Below, piece after piece: positions 8,070 to 16,385 of a DNA stretch of 64,000 nt. Numbering within the stretch: position 1 is the stretch's first letter; each line of letters opens with the position of its first letter. Source of the stretch: Streptomyces sp. BK208 (GTDB lineage: Bacteria; Actinomycetota; Actinomycetes; Streptomycetales; Streptomycetaceae); NCBI RefSeq assembly GCF_004364245.1, contig NZ_SOAV01000011.1, positions 1 to 64,000 of the forward strand, written 5' to 3'. A program made the translations under genes and the position numbers. Below the pieces are notes generated by a model. That model ran no database searches. It was not told the origin of the DNA and saw only the letters and a list, made by a program, of their open reading frames with translations.

Positions 8070-8977
8070 CGCACGGTGCGGCGGCGGGCGACGAGGGCCA
8101 CGGCGCCGGGCAGGCTCGCCACGAGGCTGAGCACGCCGTACACCACCGCGACGCCGAGTCCGGTGCCCGCACCGAGCCCCGCCGCGCCGAACGCCCAGGC
8201 GGTGACGCCCTCCCGGGGGCCCCAGCCGCCGACGTTCAGCGGCAGCCCCATGGCGAGCAGGGCCAGCACCGCGAGCGGTGTGAGCACGGCGACGGAGGCT
8301 CCGCTGCCGGCCACCCGGGCGGCGAGCACGAACATCGTGAGGTGGCCGGCGAGCACGACGGCGGAGGAGCCCGCGACGCCCGGCAGGTTCCGCCGGGACA
8401 GCAGCCCCTCCCGGGCCTCGGCGAGCGCCGACCGCAGGGCCCTGCCCCGGCGGGCGGGCGCCCGGTTCATGCGCAGGGCGAGGACGACGGCGAGCGCGCC
8501 GAGCAGGGCCAGGGCCACAAGGGGGGCGAGGTAGCGGACCTCGGCCCGCACCGGGGACGGCATCGCGAGCAGTACGGCGGCCCCGGCGCCGATCAACGCG
8601 ACCTGTCCGGCGACCCGTTCGAGGACGACGGCCCGCACACCGCGCCCGAGGTCCCCCGCGCTGTGCCCGTGCCGCACCGCGCGGTGCACGTCGCCGAGGA
8701 CGCCGCCGGGGAGGGCGGCGTTGAGGAACAGCGCGCGGTAGTAGTCGGCGACGGCCGGTCCGAACCGCAGGCGGATGCGCAGACCCCGGGCCACCAGGGC
8801 CCAGCGCCAGGCGCTGAACACCGTGGTGACCAGCCCGATCCCCAGCGCCGCCAGCACGGTGACCGCGTCGATCCGGTGCAGCCCGTCCAGGAGGGCGCCG
8901 GTCCCCAGCCGCCATACGAGCACGCCGAGGACGGCGGTGCCGACGGCGGTGCCCAGGTGGGTGCGCAGGGCGCTCAC
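7877..8977 (-). CDS. Lysylphosphatidylglycerol synthase TM-region-like integral membrane protein (UPF0104)
   Basis: A 366-aa polytopic protein with about eight hydrophobic helices, of the YbhN/AglD/MprF flippase-like superfamily, with no aminoacyl-transferase domain attached. Segments such as YYRALFLNAALPGGVLGDVH and LPLNVGGWGPREGVTAWAF are family hallmarks (the GG-x-R loops). Family members move or modify lipid-linked sugars or phospholipids in the membrane. It is the last gene of a coupled operon: its GTG overlaps the methyltransferase stop (GTGA). The hydrophobic core ends around base 8070; a further hydrophilic tail of about 65 residues is read entirely antisense to the amidohydrolase gene and may have arisen by loss of an earlier stop. 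Confidence 0.85.
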   Translation of the reverse strand: MSALRTHLGTAVGTAVLGVLVWRLGTGALLDGLHRIDAVTVLAALGIGLVTTVFSAWRWALVARGLRIRLRFGPAVADYYRALFLNAALPGGVLGDVHRAVRHGHSAGDLGRGVRAVVLERVAGQVALIGAGAAVLLAMPSPVRAEVRYLAPLVALALLGALAVVLALRMNRAPARRGRALRSALAEAREGLLSRRNLPGVAGSSAVVLAGHLTMFVLAARVAGSGASVAVLTPLAVLALLAMGLPLNVGGWGPREGVTAWAFGAAGLGAGTGLGVAVVYGVLSLVASLPGAVALVARRRTVRYARPPAAPEPAPSQAAGTAARVTGVSAVSSPKYAPKESARLASSSFPFSADPSEGRPMTPESV

Positions 8978-9996
8978 GAGGCTCCGCCCGTCGGCCGGCA
9001 CAGGGCCAGCAGGTCGGTGTGGTGGACGACCACGCGCAACTCCCCGGCCGTGCAGGCCGCGAGGCGCTCGTCCAGGTACCGGGCGGCCCGCGCGCGCAGT
9101 TCCGGGCGCTGTTCGACGGCCGCACCGACCCAGCCCCGCAGCCACTGGGCGGTGAGTGCCGCCTCGTCCGGCCCGAGCCGCCAGGGGCTGGGGTGCGCCA
9201 GGACGGTGGCGCCGTGCCCGGCGAACGCCTCGGCCGCCGCGTCGACCGCGTCCGGACCGAGCATGCCGGTGCGCCGCTGGTGGTCGTTGAACGCCTCGGT
9301 GATCTCGGCGTCCAGGGGGTGGGCGGGGGTGAGGTCCACGCGCCCGGCGACGGAGAGGCTCAGCAGCGCCGGGCAGCCGGCCGCGGCGCAGGCGGCGGCG
9401 AGACGGCCGGCCTCCTCGGGGGTCAGGACGTCCAGCAGCGCGGACGCGGTCACCAGCGCGGCACCGGTCAGGGCGTCCGGGGTGAGGCGGGCCAGGTCCC
9501 CGCGCCGCGTCTCGACGGTGACGCGGCTGCCGTCGGCGGCGGTGCGCGGGGCGCCGGCGGCGGCGAAGTGCAGAAGGTAGGGGTCCCGGTCGTGCAGCAC
9601 CCAGTGCTGCGGACCGTCGAGCAGCGGAGCGAGCCAGCGTCCCATCGACCCGGTGCCGCAGCCCACGTCGTGCACCACGAGCCCGCCGGCCCGCCGGGGC
9701 AGGTCGGTGAGCCTGATCCGCAACGGGTCGAGCAGGTCGTGCGCCCGCGCGGCGGCGTCGGCGCTCTCGCGCAGGCGCAGCCATTCGGGGGCGTAGCGCG
9801 CGGGGCCGTCGGCGTCGTCCGGTGCCGTCGCGCCTCGGAGACGGACGGTGCCCCGCTCCGCGGCAGGCCGTCCCGCCGGACCCGCGCCGGGGACGACCGC
9901 GGTCGCGGCGGCGTCGGTGGCGTCGGGCGCATCCTGGGGGCCCGGCTGCGCCGGGACGACACGGGTGGCGGGCACGGCGGGCTTCCTCGTGTTCAT
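8974..9996 (-). CDS. Class I SAM-dependent methyltransferase
   Basis: A 340-aa protein. A low-complexity Ala/Pro-rich N-terminus of about 70 residues precedes a Rossmann methyltransferase core with motif I VHDVGCGTGSMGRWL, the acidic residue after strand 2 in VLHDRDPYLLHF, and a motif II/III region TGAALVTASALLDVLTPEE. The acceptor substrate is not evident; the neighbouring glycosyltransferase and pterin-like genes suggest a small-molecule or glycolipid acceptor. The ATG at 9996 follows a GGAGGG site and overlaps the glycosyltransferase stop (ATGA), which fixes the start far inside the longer open frame. Confidence 0.87.
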   Translation of the reverse strand: MNTRKPAVPATRVVPAQPGPQDAPDATDAAATAVVPGAGPAGRPAAERGTVRLRGATAPDDADGPARYAPEWLRLRESADAAARAHDLLDPLRIRLTDLPRRAGGLVVHDVGCGTGSMGRWLAPLLDGPQHWVLHDRDPYLLHFAAAGAPRTAADGSRVTVETRRGDLARLTPDALTGAALVTASALLDVLTPEEAGRLAAACAAAGCPALLSLSVAGRVDLTPAHPLDAEITEAFNDHQRRTGMLGPDAVDAAAEAFAGHGATVLAHPSPWRLGPDEAALTAQWLRGWVGAAVEQRPELRARAARYLDERLAACTAGELRVVVHHTDLLALCRPTGGAS

Positions 9997-11252
9997 GCCG
10001 CCCTCCTCGGCGCCCCCGGCAGCCGGTGCAGCACACCGGCCAGGCTCTGGGCGGTGCTCGCCCAGCCGTGCAGGGCGGCGCGGCGACCGCGGGCGGCGGC
10101 CTTCAGCCGGCGGCGTACGTCCGCCTCGCCGAACCAGCCGCGCAGCTCCGCGGCGAGCGCGACGGGGTCCTCCGGCGGCACGAGGATGCCGGGCACCCCA
10201 CCGTCGGGGGCGCGTCCGACCGCCTCCGGGAGGCCGCCGACGTCGGTCGCCAGCACGGGGATCCCGCGCGCGAGGGCCTCGGTCACCGCCATGCCGTACG
10301 TCTCGGCGTACGAGGTGAGGACCATCAGGTCGGCGGTGGCGTAGGTGGCGTCCAGCTCGGCGCCGGCCCGCGGACCGGTGAGCACCAGCCGCTCCTCCAG
10401 ACCGTGCCGCGCGATCAGCGCCCGCAACCGGCCGACGTACTCGGGGTCCTGTCCGAGTCCGCCGACGCACGCGCAGCTCCACGGCAGGTCGGCCACCGCC
10501 GCCAGGGCCTCCACCAGCCGGTGCTGGCCCTTGCGGGGGGTGACGGCGGCGACGCACACCAGCCGGGAGACGCCGTCGGTGCCGGGTGCCAGGGGGGCGA
10601 TGTCGGCGCCGGGGGCGGCGACGTGGACCCGGCCCGGGTCGAGTCCGTGGTGCGAGACGAGGCGGCGCACCGCCCAGTCGCTGGTCGCGACGACGGCCGG
10701 GACGGCGCGCAGTACCGCGCGTTCACGGGAGTCCAGTTCGGCAGCGAGGGCGGGATCGAGCCCGGTCTCGTCGCCCAGCGGGAGGTGGACGAGGACGGCC
10801 ATGCGCAGCCGTTCGGACTCCGGGACGACGATCTCCGGTACCCCGCAGGCGACCAGGCCGTCGAGGAGGACGACCGCGTCGTCCGGCAACCGCCGCAGGA
10901 CGCAGGCGAGTTCGGTGCGGGCGGTGTCGTCCGGCCGGGGCCAGTCGCCGGGCACCGGCAGCCCCCGTACCCGCCAGCCGAAGCCGGGCAGGTCGAGCCG
11001 GACCCGCCGGTCGTAGGCGTTGCCGCCGCTGGGCGCGGCCGGGTCGTCGACACCGCCCGGCATGACGAAGTGCACGGAGCGCAGGGACATGGGGACGGTG
11101 CCACCGTTCCTCGGGACCGGCCCGGACGGCCGGGTCGCGGGCGCCGGCGTCGCGGACGCCTGGGACGCGGACGTCTGGGCGGGAACGTAGGTGAGCCGGG
11201 TCCGCCCGGCGGCGGCCGGGCCGGTCGTCGCGTCCACGGAGGCGCCGGTCAC
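9993..11252 (-). CDS. GT4-family (GT-B fold) glycosyltransferase
   Basis: A 419-aa cytoplasmic or membrane-peripheral retaining glycosyltransferase. The C-terminal nucleotide-sugar domain shows VAAVTPRKGQHRLVEAL and the E-x7-E signature in SYAETYGMAVTEALARGIPV followed by LATDVGGLPE. The N-terminal acceptor domain begins at MSLRSVHFVMPGGV (residue 55); the preceding 54 residues are Ala/Thr/Pro-rich and may be a spurious extension, so Met55 is an alternative start. The GTG at 11252 overlaps the stop of the upstream gene (GTGA), favouring the longer form. The donor sugar is unknown. Confidence 0.87.
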   Translation of the reverse strand: MTGASVDATTGPAAAGRTRLTYVPAQTSASQASATPAPATRPSGPVPRNGGTVPMSLRSVHFVMPGGVDDPAAPSGGNAYDRRVRLDLPGFGWRVRGLPVPGDWPRPDDTARTELACVLRRLPDDAVVLLDGLVACGVPEIVVPESERLRMAVLVHLPLGDETGLDPALAAELDSRERAVLRAVPAVVATSDWAVRRLVSHHGLDPGRVHVAAPGADIAPLAPGTDGVSRLVCVAAVTPRKGQHRLVEALAAVADLPWSCACVGGLGQDPEYVGRLRALIARHGLEERLVLTGPRAGAELDATYATADLMVLTSYAETYGMAVTEALARGIPVLATDVGGLPEAVGRAPDGGVPGILVPPEDPVALAAELRGWFGEADVRRRLKAAARGRRAALHGWASTAQSLAGVLHRLPGAPRRAA

Positions 11253-11671
11253 AGCGCACGCTCGTAACTCGCCCAGGCGACGTGCGACTCGTGCAGCGTG
11301 ACGGTGAGCCCGGCCAGCCCCTTGGCTCCCTCCCCCAGCGCCCCCTTGTGCACGCGCTCGGCGAGCCGGTCGGCGACGACCTTCGCCAGGAACTCGGTGG
11401 AGGTGTTGACGCCGGCGAAGTCGGGTTCGTCGTCGAGGTTGCGGTAGTTCAGCTCGGCGACTACCGCGCCCAGTTCCCGGGTGGCCAGGCCGATGTCGAC
11501 GACGATGTTGTCCTCGTCCAGCTGCTCGCGCCGGAAGGTGGCGTCCACCAGGAACGTCGCTCCGTGCAGGCGCTGCGCGGGGCCGAAGACGTCGCCGCGG
11601 AAGCTGTGGGCGACCATGATGTGATCGCGGACGGTGATGCTGAACAACGGGCGACCCTCCAGGTGTGGCAC
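11249..11671 (-). CDS. 6-pyruvoyl-tetrahydropterin synthase / QueD-like protein lacking the catalytic Cys
   Basis: A 140-aa T-fold protein. Family features are VRDHIMVAHSFRG, LHGATF, VVDIGLATRELGAVVAELNY, NTSTEFLAKVVADRL and the closing HESHVAWASYE. In QueD and PTPS the zinc site is His plus HGH, with a catalytic Cys four residues before the HGH. Here the segment reads AQRLHGATF, so the Cys is Ala and the second His of HGH is Ala. Canonical chemistry on dihydroneopterin triphosphate is therefore unlikely; a binding protein or altered reaction on a pyrimidine/pterin is suggested. Start is GTG at 11671; a TTG eight codons in, after GGAGGG, is an alternative. Confidence 0.85.
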   Translation of the reverse strand: MPHLEGRPLFSITVRDHIMVAHSFRGDVFGPAQRLHGATFLVDATFRREQLDEDNIVVDIGLATRELGAVVAELNYRNLDDEPDFAGVNTSTEFLAKVVADRLAERVHKGALGEGAKGLAGLTVTLHESHVAWASYERAL

Positions 11672-11762
11672 GTCTGGTCCCCCGCCTCTCGCTGCGCGGG
11701 GTGCTGTCTATTACGGCCGGATGCCCTCCCGTGTTCAGCGGGCCGTAGGTCTTTCCGCGAGG

Positions 11763-12773
11763 TCAGGCGGCGCTGCGGGGACCCGCGCCGGCGTCCTCCC
11801 CGTCGTAGCGGATCCGGTGGCACAGTGCGGCGATCTCGCCGGAGGCCAACCGCGGCATCACCTCGGGCAGTTCGGCGAACGCGGACTCGCCGGTGACGAG
11901 GGCGTCGAGGGCGGGGTCGGCGAGGAGTTCGAGGGCGAGGGCGAGCCGGTCGGCGTAGCCGCGGGTGGCGGCGCGGGCCGGGGAGACGGTGCCGACCTGG
12001 CTGCCGCGCAGGGTCAGGCGCCGTGAGTGGAAGGCCTCGCCGAGCGGCAGGGCGACGCGCCGGTCGCCGTACCAGCTCAGTTCGACGACGGTGCCTTCGT
12101 GCCGCAGCAGTTCCAGTGACCGGGAGAGGCCCGCCCCCGTCGCGCTGGCGTGCACGACGAGGTCCCGTTCGCCGGCGGCGTCGGCCGGGGGTGCGAACGC
12201 GACGCCGAGCGCCTCGGCCACCTTCGCCCGGGCCGGGTCGGCGTCCACCAGCTCGACGCGCACGCCCGGGAACCGGGCCAGCAGGGCGGCCACCGAGCAG
12301 CCGACCATGCCACCGCCGACCACGGTGACCCGGTCGCCGACCAGGGGCGCGGCGTCCCACAGGGCGTTGACGGCGGTCTCGACGGTACCGGCGAGCACGG
12401 CCCGCCCCGTGGGGACGGAGGGCGGGACCGGCGTCACGGCGGCGGCCGGGACGACGTAGCGCGTCTGATGCGGGTAGAGGCAGAACACGGTGCGCCCGGC
12501 CAGACGCTCCGGCCCCTCCTCCACCACGCCGACGTTGAGGTACCCGTACTTCACCGGCCCGGGGAAGTCACCCTCCTGGAACGGCGCGCGCATGACGGCG
12601 TACTGGTTCTCCGGCACCCGGCCGCCGAGGACGAGGGTCTCGGTGCCCCGGCTCACCCCGCTGAAGAGGGTCCGCACGACCACGTCGTCCGGGCCCGGCT
12701 CCGGCAGTTCCACCTCGCGCAACGCGCCCCTGCCCGGCGCTTCGTGCCAGAACGCACGTGCCCTGCGTGTCAT
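11763..12773 (-). CDS. Medium-chain zinc-type alcohol dehydrogenase family protein
   Basis: A 336-aa MDR-superfamily oxidoreductase. The GroES-like half is at residues 1-130 and the nucleotide-binding half contains VTVVGGGMVGCSVAALLARF with Asp after strand 2 (ELVDADPARA), suggesting NAD. The usual catalytic zinc Cys is not apparent in the LFSGVSRGTE segment, and no structural zinc Cys cluster is seen, so it resembles the zinc-independent or BchC-like branch. Start is ATG 12773 after AGGAGG; the ATG at 12824 lacks a site. It is the first gene of the minus-strand operon that continues into the PTPS-like gene after 91 bases. Confidence 0.85.
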   Translation of the reverse strand: MTRRARAFWHEAPGRGALREVELPEPGPDDVVVRTLFSGVSRGTETLVLGGRVPENQYAVMRAPFQEGDFPGPVKYGYLNVGVVEEGPERLAGRTVFCLYPHQTRYVVPAAAVTPVPPSVPTGRAVLAGTVETAVNALWDAAPLVGDRVTVVGGGMVGCSVAALLARFPGVRVELVDADPARAKVAEALGVAFAPPADAAGERDLVVHASATGAGLSRSLELLRHEGTVVELSWYGDRRVALPLGEAFHSRRLTLRGSQVGTVSPARAATRGYADRLALALELLADPALDALVTGESAFAELPEVMPRLASGEIAALCHRIRYDGEDAGAGPRSAA

Positions 12774-12882
12774 CGGAAGTCCTCCTGAACGATCGGGAAG
12801 CCGCTCACGTACCGAGGGATGCACAAGCCGCGCACAAGGTAGCGGCGTTGATCGACTCTGTCACACGGCCGGAGGATGTTCG

Positions 12883-13713
12883 GTGGCCCTGAACAACCCG
12901 AACCACACGTACGCCGGGTACGCGTACGACTCGCGCGACGCGTACGGCTCGCGCGACGCGTGCGACCCGTACGACGCGAGGCCCGTCCAGCAGGAGACCG
13001 CGGCGGGTGCCGGAGTGCAGCTCGTGCTCCTGGCGTTGCTCGGCACCGCGATCGGCATGGGCACGGCGGGCTGGCTGACCGGCCTCGCCTTCGCGTTCGC
13101 GAGCTGGGCGGTCCTCTCCCGCGCCCTGCACCGCTCCCGGCTGCCGTCGTTCGGCCCGGCCAACCGGGTCACCCTCGGCCGGGCCACCCTGGTCGGCGGG
13201 GTCACCGCCCTGGTCGCGGACTCCTTCCGCAGCGCGCCGCCCGTCTCCCTCCTCGTCGGTCTGACGGCGGTGGCCCTGATCCTGGACGGTGTGGACGGCA
13301 AGGTCGCCCGCCGCACCGGCACCTCCACACCGCTGGGCGCGCGCTTCGACATGGAGGTCGACGCGTTCCTCATCCTGGTGCTCAGCGTGTACGTCGCGAT
13401 GGACCTGGGCCCGTGGGTCCTGCTTATCGGCGGCATGCGGTACGTGTTCGTGGCGGCGGCCCGGGTGTGGCCGTGGCTGACGGCCCCCCTGCCCCCGAGC
13501 ACGGCCCGCAAGTCCGTGGCCGCGCTGCAGGGCGTGCTGCTGCTTCTCGCGGGCGCCAACCTGCTGCCGCACGTGGCGAACGCCGCGGTGGTGGCCCTGG
13601 CGCTGGGCCTGCTGGTGTGGTCCTTCGGACGGGACGTGGCGTGGCTGTGGCGTCGGTCCCGGGTGCCTGCCGCTCCCGGCGGGGTGGTGGTGCGGGAGTT
13701 CGTCACCCGGTGA
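12883..13713 (+). CDS. CDP-alcohol phosphatidyltransferase family membrane protein
   Basis: A 276-aa integral membrane enzyme that joins a CDP-activated alcohol (often CDP-diacylglycerol) to a second alcohol. The diagnostic DG-x2-AR-x8-G-x3-D-x3-D motif is complete: DGKVARRTGTSTPLGARFD followed by MEVD. Six hydrophobic helices follow a hydrophilic N-terminus of about 45 residues that contains repeated Tyr-Asp/Ser-Arg-Asp-Ala units encoded by an imperfect DNA repeat (12915-12975). GTG 12883 follows GGAGG. It is divergent from the dehydrogenase (109 bp between starts), and the shared promoter suggests it belongs to the same locus. Confidence 0.9.
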   Translation: MALNNPNHTYAGYAYDSRDAYGSRDACDPYDARPVQQETAAGAGVQLVLLALLGTAIGMGTAGWLTGLAFAFASWAVLSRALHRSRLPSFGPANRVTLGRATLVGGVTALVADSFRSAPPVSLLVGLTAVALILDGVDGKVARRTGTSTPLGARFDMEVDAFLILVLSVYVAMDLGPWVLLIGGMRYVFVAAARVWPWLTAPLPPSTARKSVAALQGVLLLLAGANLLPHVANAAVVALALGLLVWSFGRDVAWLWRRSRVPAAPGGVVVREFVTR

Positions 13714-13915
13714 GCCCCCTGGGACGCCGACGGCTGTGAGTCGTCGGGGCGGCACCGCCTTGGCGAAGGGTTCGTTGCCTCAGCGGTTCCGCCACTTGCC
13801 GGACTGGCCGACTCCCCGCTGGGTATATCCCCGATCCGGACGGGACTCCTGTCGACTCACCGGACATGGCGCAGGAGCCCATGACGTCAGTTGCGCGCGG
13901 AGAAGGAGACGTTTG

Positions 13916-15058
13916 GTGGAAGTTCCGGACTTAGTCTCGGAGGTCCTTCACATGCTGGCACCGGGAGCGGATGGCGCGTTGTCAGCAGCAGGGGGCGCGG
14001 CAGCGCAAACATTGATCGCAACACTCCGGGAACGGCTGAGAGGTTCAGAGGAGGACCGTGCCGCCCTGGAGATGTTCTTGGGGAGCCCGGGCGATGCGGC
14101 GGCTGCGGCCGCGATGCGGGCGGTTCTGGAGCGGGAGGTGGCCGCCGACCCCGGTTTCGGCCGACGTCTCAAAGCCCTTGCCGATGCGGCTGCCGAGCGG
14201 CCGCCGCAACCGATCACGGGCAGCGTGGTGATCGGCGGCGGGGCCAGAGTCCGCCACAACCAGATCTCGCTGGGTCCGCTGACCGTCAACAACAATCGAC
14301 AGGGTCGATGGCTCCTCGCCGCGCTCGCCCTCGCCGCCATGATCCTTATCCTGCTGGCCGGTTACGGCGGCGTCCGCTTGTTCACCGACGAGGGCGAAGG
14401 GGCGGGACCGGGCACCTCGCATCAAGAGGATTCCAAGCCGCCCGCTGTCGACCCGTTGCCCCCCACCCAGCAGACGGCCGACGCGATCTTGCCCGACCGG
14501 GTCGCCATGGCCGGAACGGCTTTCGAGAGCCAACCGGGCGATGTCTTTCCCGACGGCGAACGGAGCGGCTACGAGGGCACGATCTGCGGCGAACAGCCCA
14601 AGCCCTGCGGGAATCGCGTACGAGCTGGGGCCTCAGCAGGCTACGCCCCCAATGACACCTCGGAAGAAACGGGGTGGCATGCCGAACTCGAGGTGCTGGT
14701 GCACGCCTCCGAGGGCGACGCCGAGCATACCTTCGACGCGTTGGTGGAGACCTTCCGGGAGGACGCCGCAGCCGGCTTCAGGCCCGACCCTTCGGCCTAC
14801 GCTCCGCCACGGGGGGCGCCACTGGGCGATGAACTTGCCGACTACAGGGTCACGTGGGAGGGGCAGGACATCGGGATCATGTGCATGATGCGCCGCGGAC
14901 CGTACATCGTCCTGGCCGCCCAGGAGAAGGACGGCCGGGACGCAGTCATGGACAACGAGACCCAGACGCAGTTCAACACCTTGTTGCTACGCCGCATGAA
15001 CGAGGCGTTGTCCGGTGACACGCCGCACGCGGCCCTGCGCGACGTGCAGAGCGCCTGA
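13916..15058 (+). CDS. Single-pass membrane protein of unknown function
   Basis: A 380-aa protein with no recognised family. Residues 1-100 are alpha-helical and Ala/Glu-rich. A glycine-rich segment GSVVIGGGARV and HNQISLGPLTVNNN follows, then one transmembrane helix (LLAALALAAMILILLAGYGG, about 136-157), then an extracytoplasmic domain of about 215 residues containing three Cys. The segment ahead of the helix resembles the short beta-rich linker seen in some Streptomyces signalling proteins. GTG 13916 is preferred because AGAAGGAG precedes it; the frame is open upstream to 13736. About 200 non-coding bases separate it from the phosphatidyltransferase gene. Confidence 0.65.
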   Translation: MEVPDLVSEVLHMLAPGADGALSAAGGAAAQTLIATLRERLRGSEEDRAALEMFLGSPGDAAAAAAMRAVLEREVAADPGFGRRLKALADAAAERPPQPITGSVVIGGGARVRHNQISLGPLTVNNNRQGRWLLAALALAAMILILLAGYGGVRLFTDEGEGAGPGTSHQEDSKPPAVDPLPPTQQTADAILPDRVAMAGTAFESQPGDVFPDGERSGYEGTICGEQPKPCGNRVRAGASAGYAPNDTSEETGWHAELEVLVHASEGDAEHTFDALVETFREDAAAGFRPDPSAYAPPRGAPLGDELADYRVTWEGQDIGIMCMMRRGPYIVLAAQEKDGRDAVMDNETQTQFNTLLLRRMNEALSGDTPHAALRDVQSA

Positions 15059-15100
15059 ACGGCAAAGAGCCTGTACGGCGGGTCGAGCTGCCCCGGCGGG

Positions 15101-16384
15101 TCAGCGCTTCCGCCGAGGCAGCACCGCCGCCGCCACCACCGGCACGGCGGCCAGCGCCAGCCACGGCGCGGCCACCGGCAGTCCGGTGTCCAGCAGCAGC
15201 CCGGTCGCGGAACTGCCGGCCAGCACGATCAGTCCGGACACCGAGGCCAGCGCCCCCGTGTACAGCCCGAGCCGCCCCTCCTCCGCCAGGTCCGGCACCC
15301 AGGCGCGGGCGACGGGCGCGACCAGCATCTGCCCGAGGGTGAGCAGGACGACGAACCCGGCGGCGGGCAGCAGCCCGCCCGTCCCCGTCCACCCGGCGGG
15401 CCGGGCCAGGCCGACGAGCGCGAACCCGACGGCGATCAGTGCCAGCCCCGCCACCATCGACCGGCGTGGCGCCAACCGCTCCCCCGCCCACCGGGTCACC
15501 GGCAACTGGGCGCTCACCACCAGCAGCGAGGACAGGGCGAACAGCCAGGCCAGCGGCGCCTGTGAGCCGGCGGCCCGCTCCACCTCGGCGGGCAGGGCGA
15601 GGTAGAGCTGGTTGTAGGCGAGCAGGTAGGCACCGTAGGCGCAGCACAGGGCGAGGAAGCGCCGGTTGCGCAGCAGGAGCCGCGCACCACCCTTCACCCG
15701 GACCTGGGCCCGACCGGGAACGCGCTGCGGCAGCAGCCGGGCGTGCCCCGCGAGGACCAGTACGAAGACCCCCGCTCCGGCGAGGCACACCGTACGGAAG
15801 TCGACGGCGAGCAGCAGCGCGCCCAGCAGCGGTCCGACGAATGCTCCGGCCTGCCCCGCGACGGTGAACAGCGCGAGCACCCGGGTCCGGTCGCCGCCCC
15901 CCGCCGCCTCCCACTCGACCGCCTGCCGGGCGACCTCGGACTCGACGGCCGGCGAGAAGAGCGCGGCGGCGAACCCGATGAGGAGGACGGCGCCGATGAC
16001 GGCCCAGGTTCGCTCGGCGAACGCCAGCCACCCGAACCCGGCGATCCGCAGCACGCACCCGGCGAGCACGACGGGGCGGATGCCGTACCGGTCGGCGAGG
16101 GCGCCGCCGACCACGAACAGCCCCTGCTGGCTGAAGGTCCGCAGCCCGAGCACGAACCCGACCAGCCACCCCGCCATTCCGACGGACTGCGCCAGATGCT
16201 CGGAGAGGAAGGGCAGTACGGCGAAGAAGCCGACGTTGAAGGCGAGTTGGGTGAGGATGAGCAGGCGGAGCAGCGGGGACAGCGCGGAGAGCCGCGCGGT
16301 GCGGCGACCGGATACTCGGAGGGGCCGCCCGGGCCGCCCGGGCCGCCAGGACTGTTCGGACTGTTCGGTAGAGGTGGAAGGCAT
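15101..16384 (-). CDS. MFS transporter, drug/metabolite efflux type
   Basis: A 427-aa major facilitator with about twelve transmembrane helices. The motif between helices 2 and 3 is GGALADRYGIRPVVL, the usual G-x3-D-R-x-G-R loop. Its ATG is one base after the stop of the fused permease gene, so it is the third gene of the operon starting at 19700. Alongside a solute-binding lipoprotein and importer permease, it would fit export of a small molecule that the importer takes back up, such as a metallophore; that role is inference from context and the upstream Zur-type box. Confidence 0.88.
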   Translation of the reverse strand: MPSTSTEQSEQSWRPGRPGRPLRVSGRRTARLSALSPLLRLLILTQLAFNVGFFAVLPFLSEHLAQSVGMAGWLVGFVLGLRTFSQQGLFVVGGALADRYGIRPVVLAGCVLRIAGFGWLAFAERTWAVIGAVLLIGFAAALFSPAVESEVARQAVEWEAAGGGDRTRVLALFTVAGQAGAFVGPLLGALLLAVDFRTVCLAGAGVFVLVLAGHARLLPQRVPGRAQVRVKGGARLLLRNRRFLALCCAYGAYLLAYNQLYLALPAEVERAAGSQAPLAWLFALSSLLVVSAQLPVTRWAGERLAPRRSMVAGLALIAVGFALVGLARPAGWTGTGGLLPAAGFVVLLTLGQMLVAPVARAWVPDLAEEGRLGLYTGALASVSGLIVLAGSSATGLLLDTGLPVAAPWLALAAVPVVAAAVLPRRKR

Positions 16385-16385
16385 G

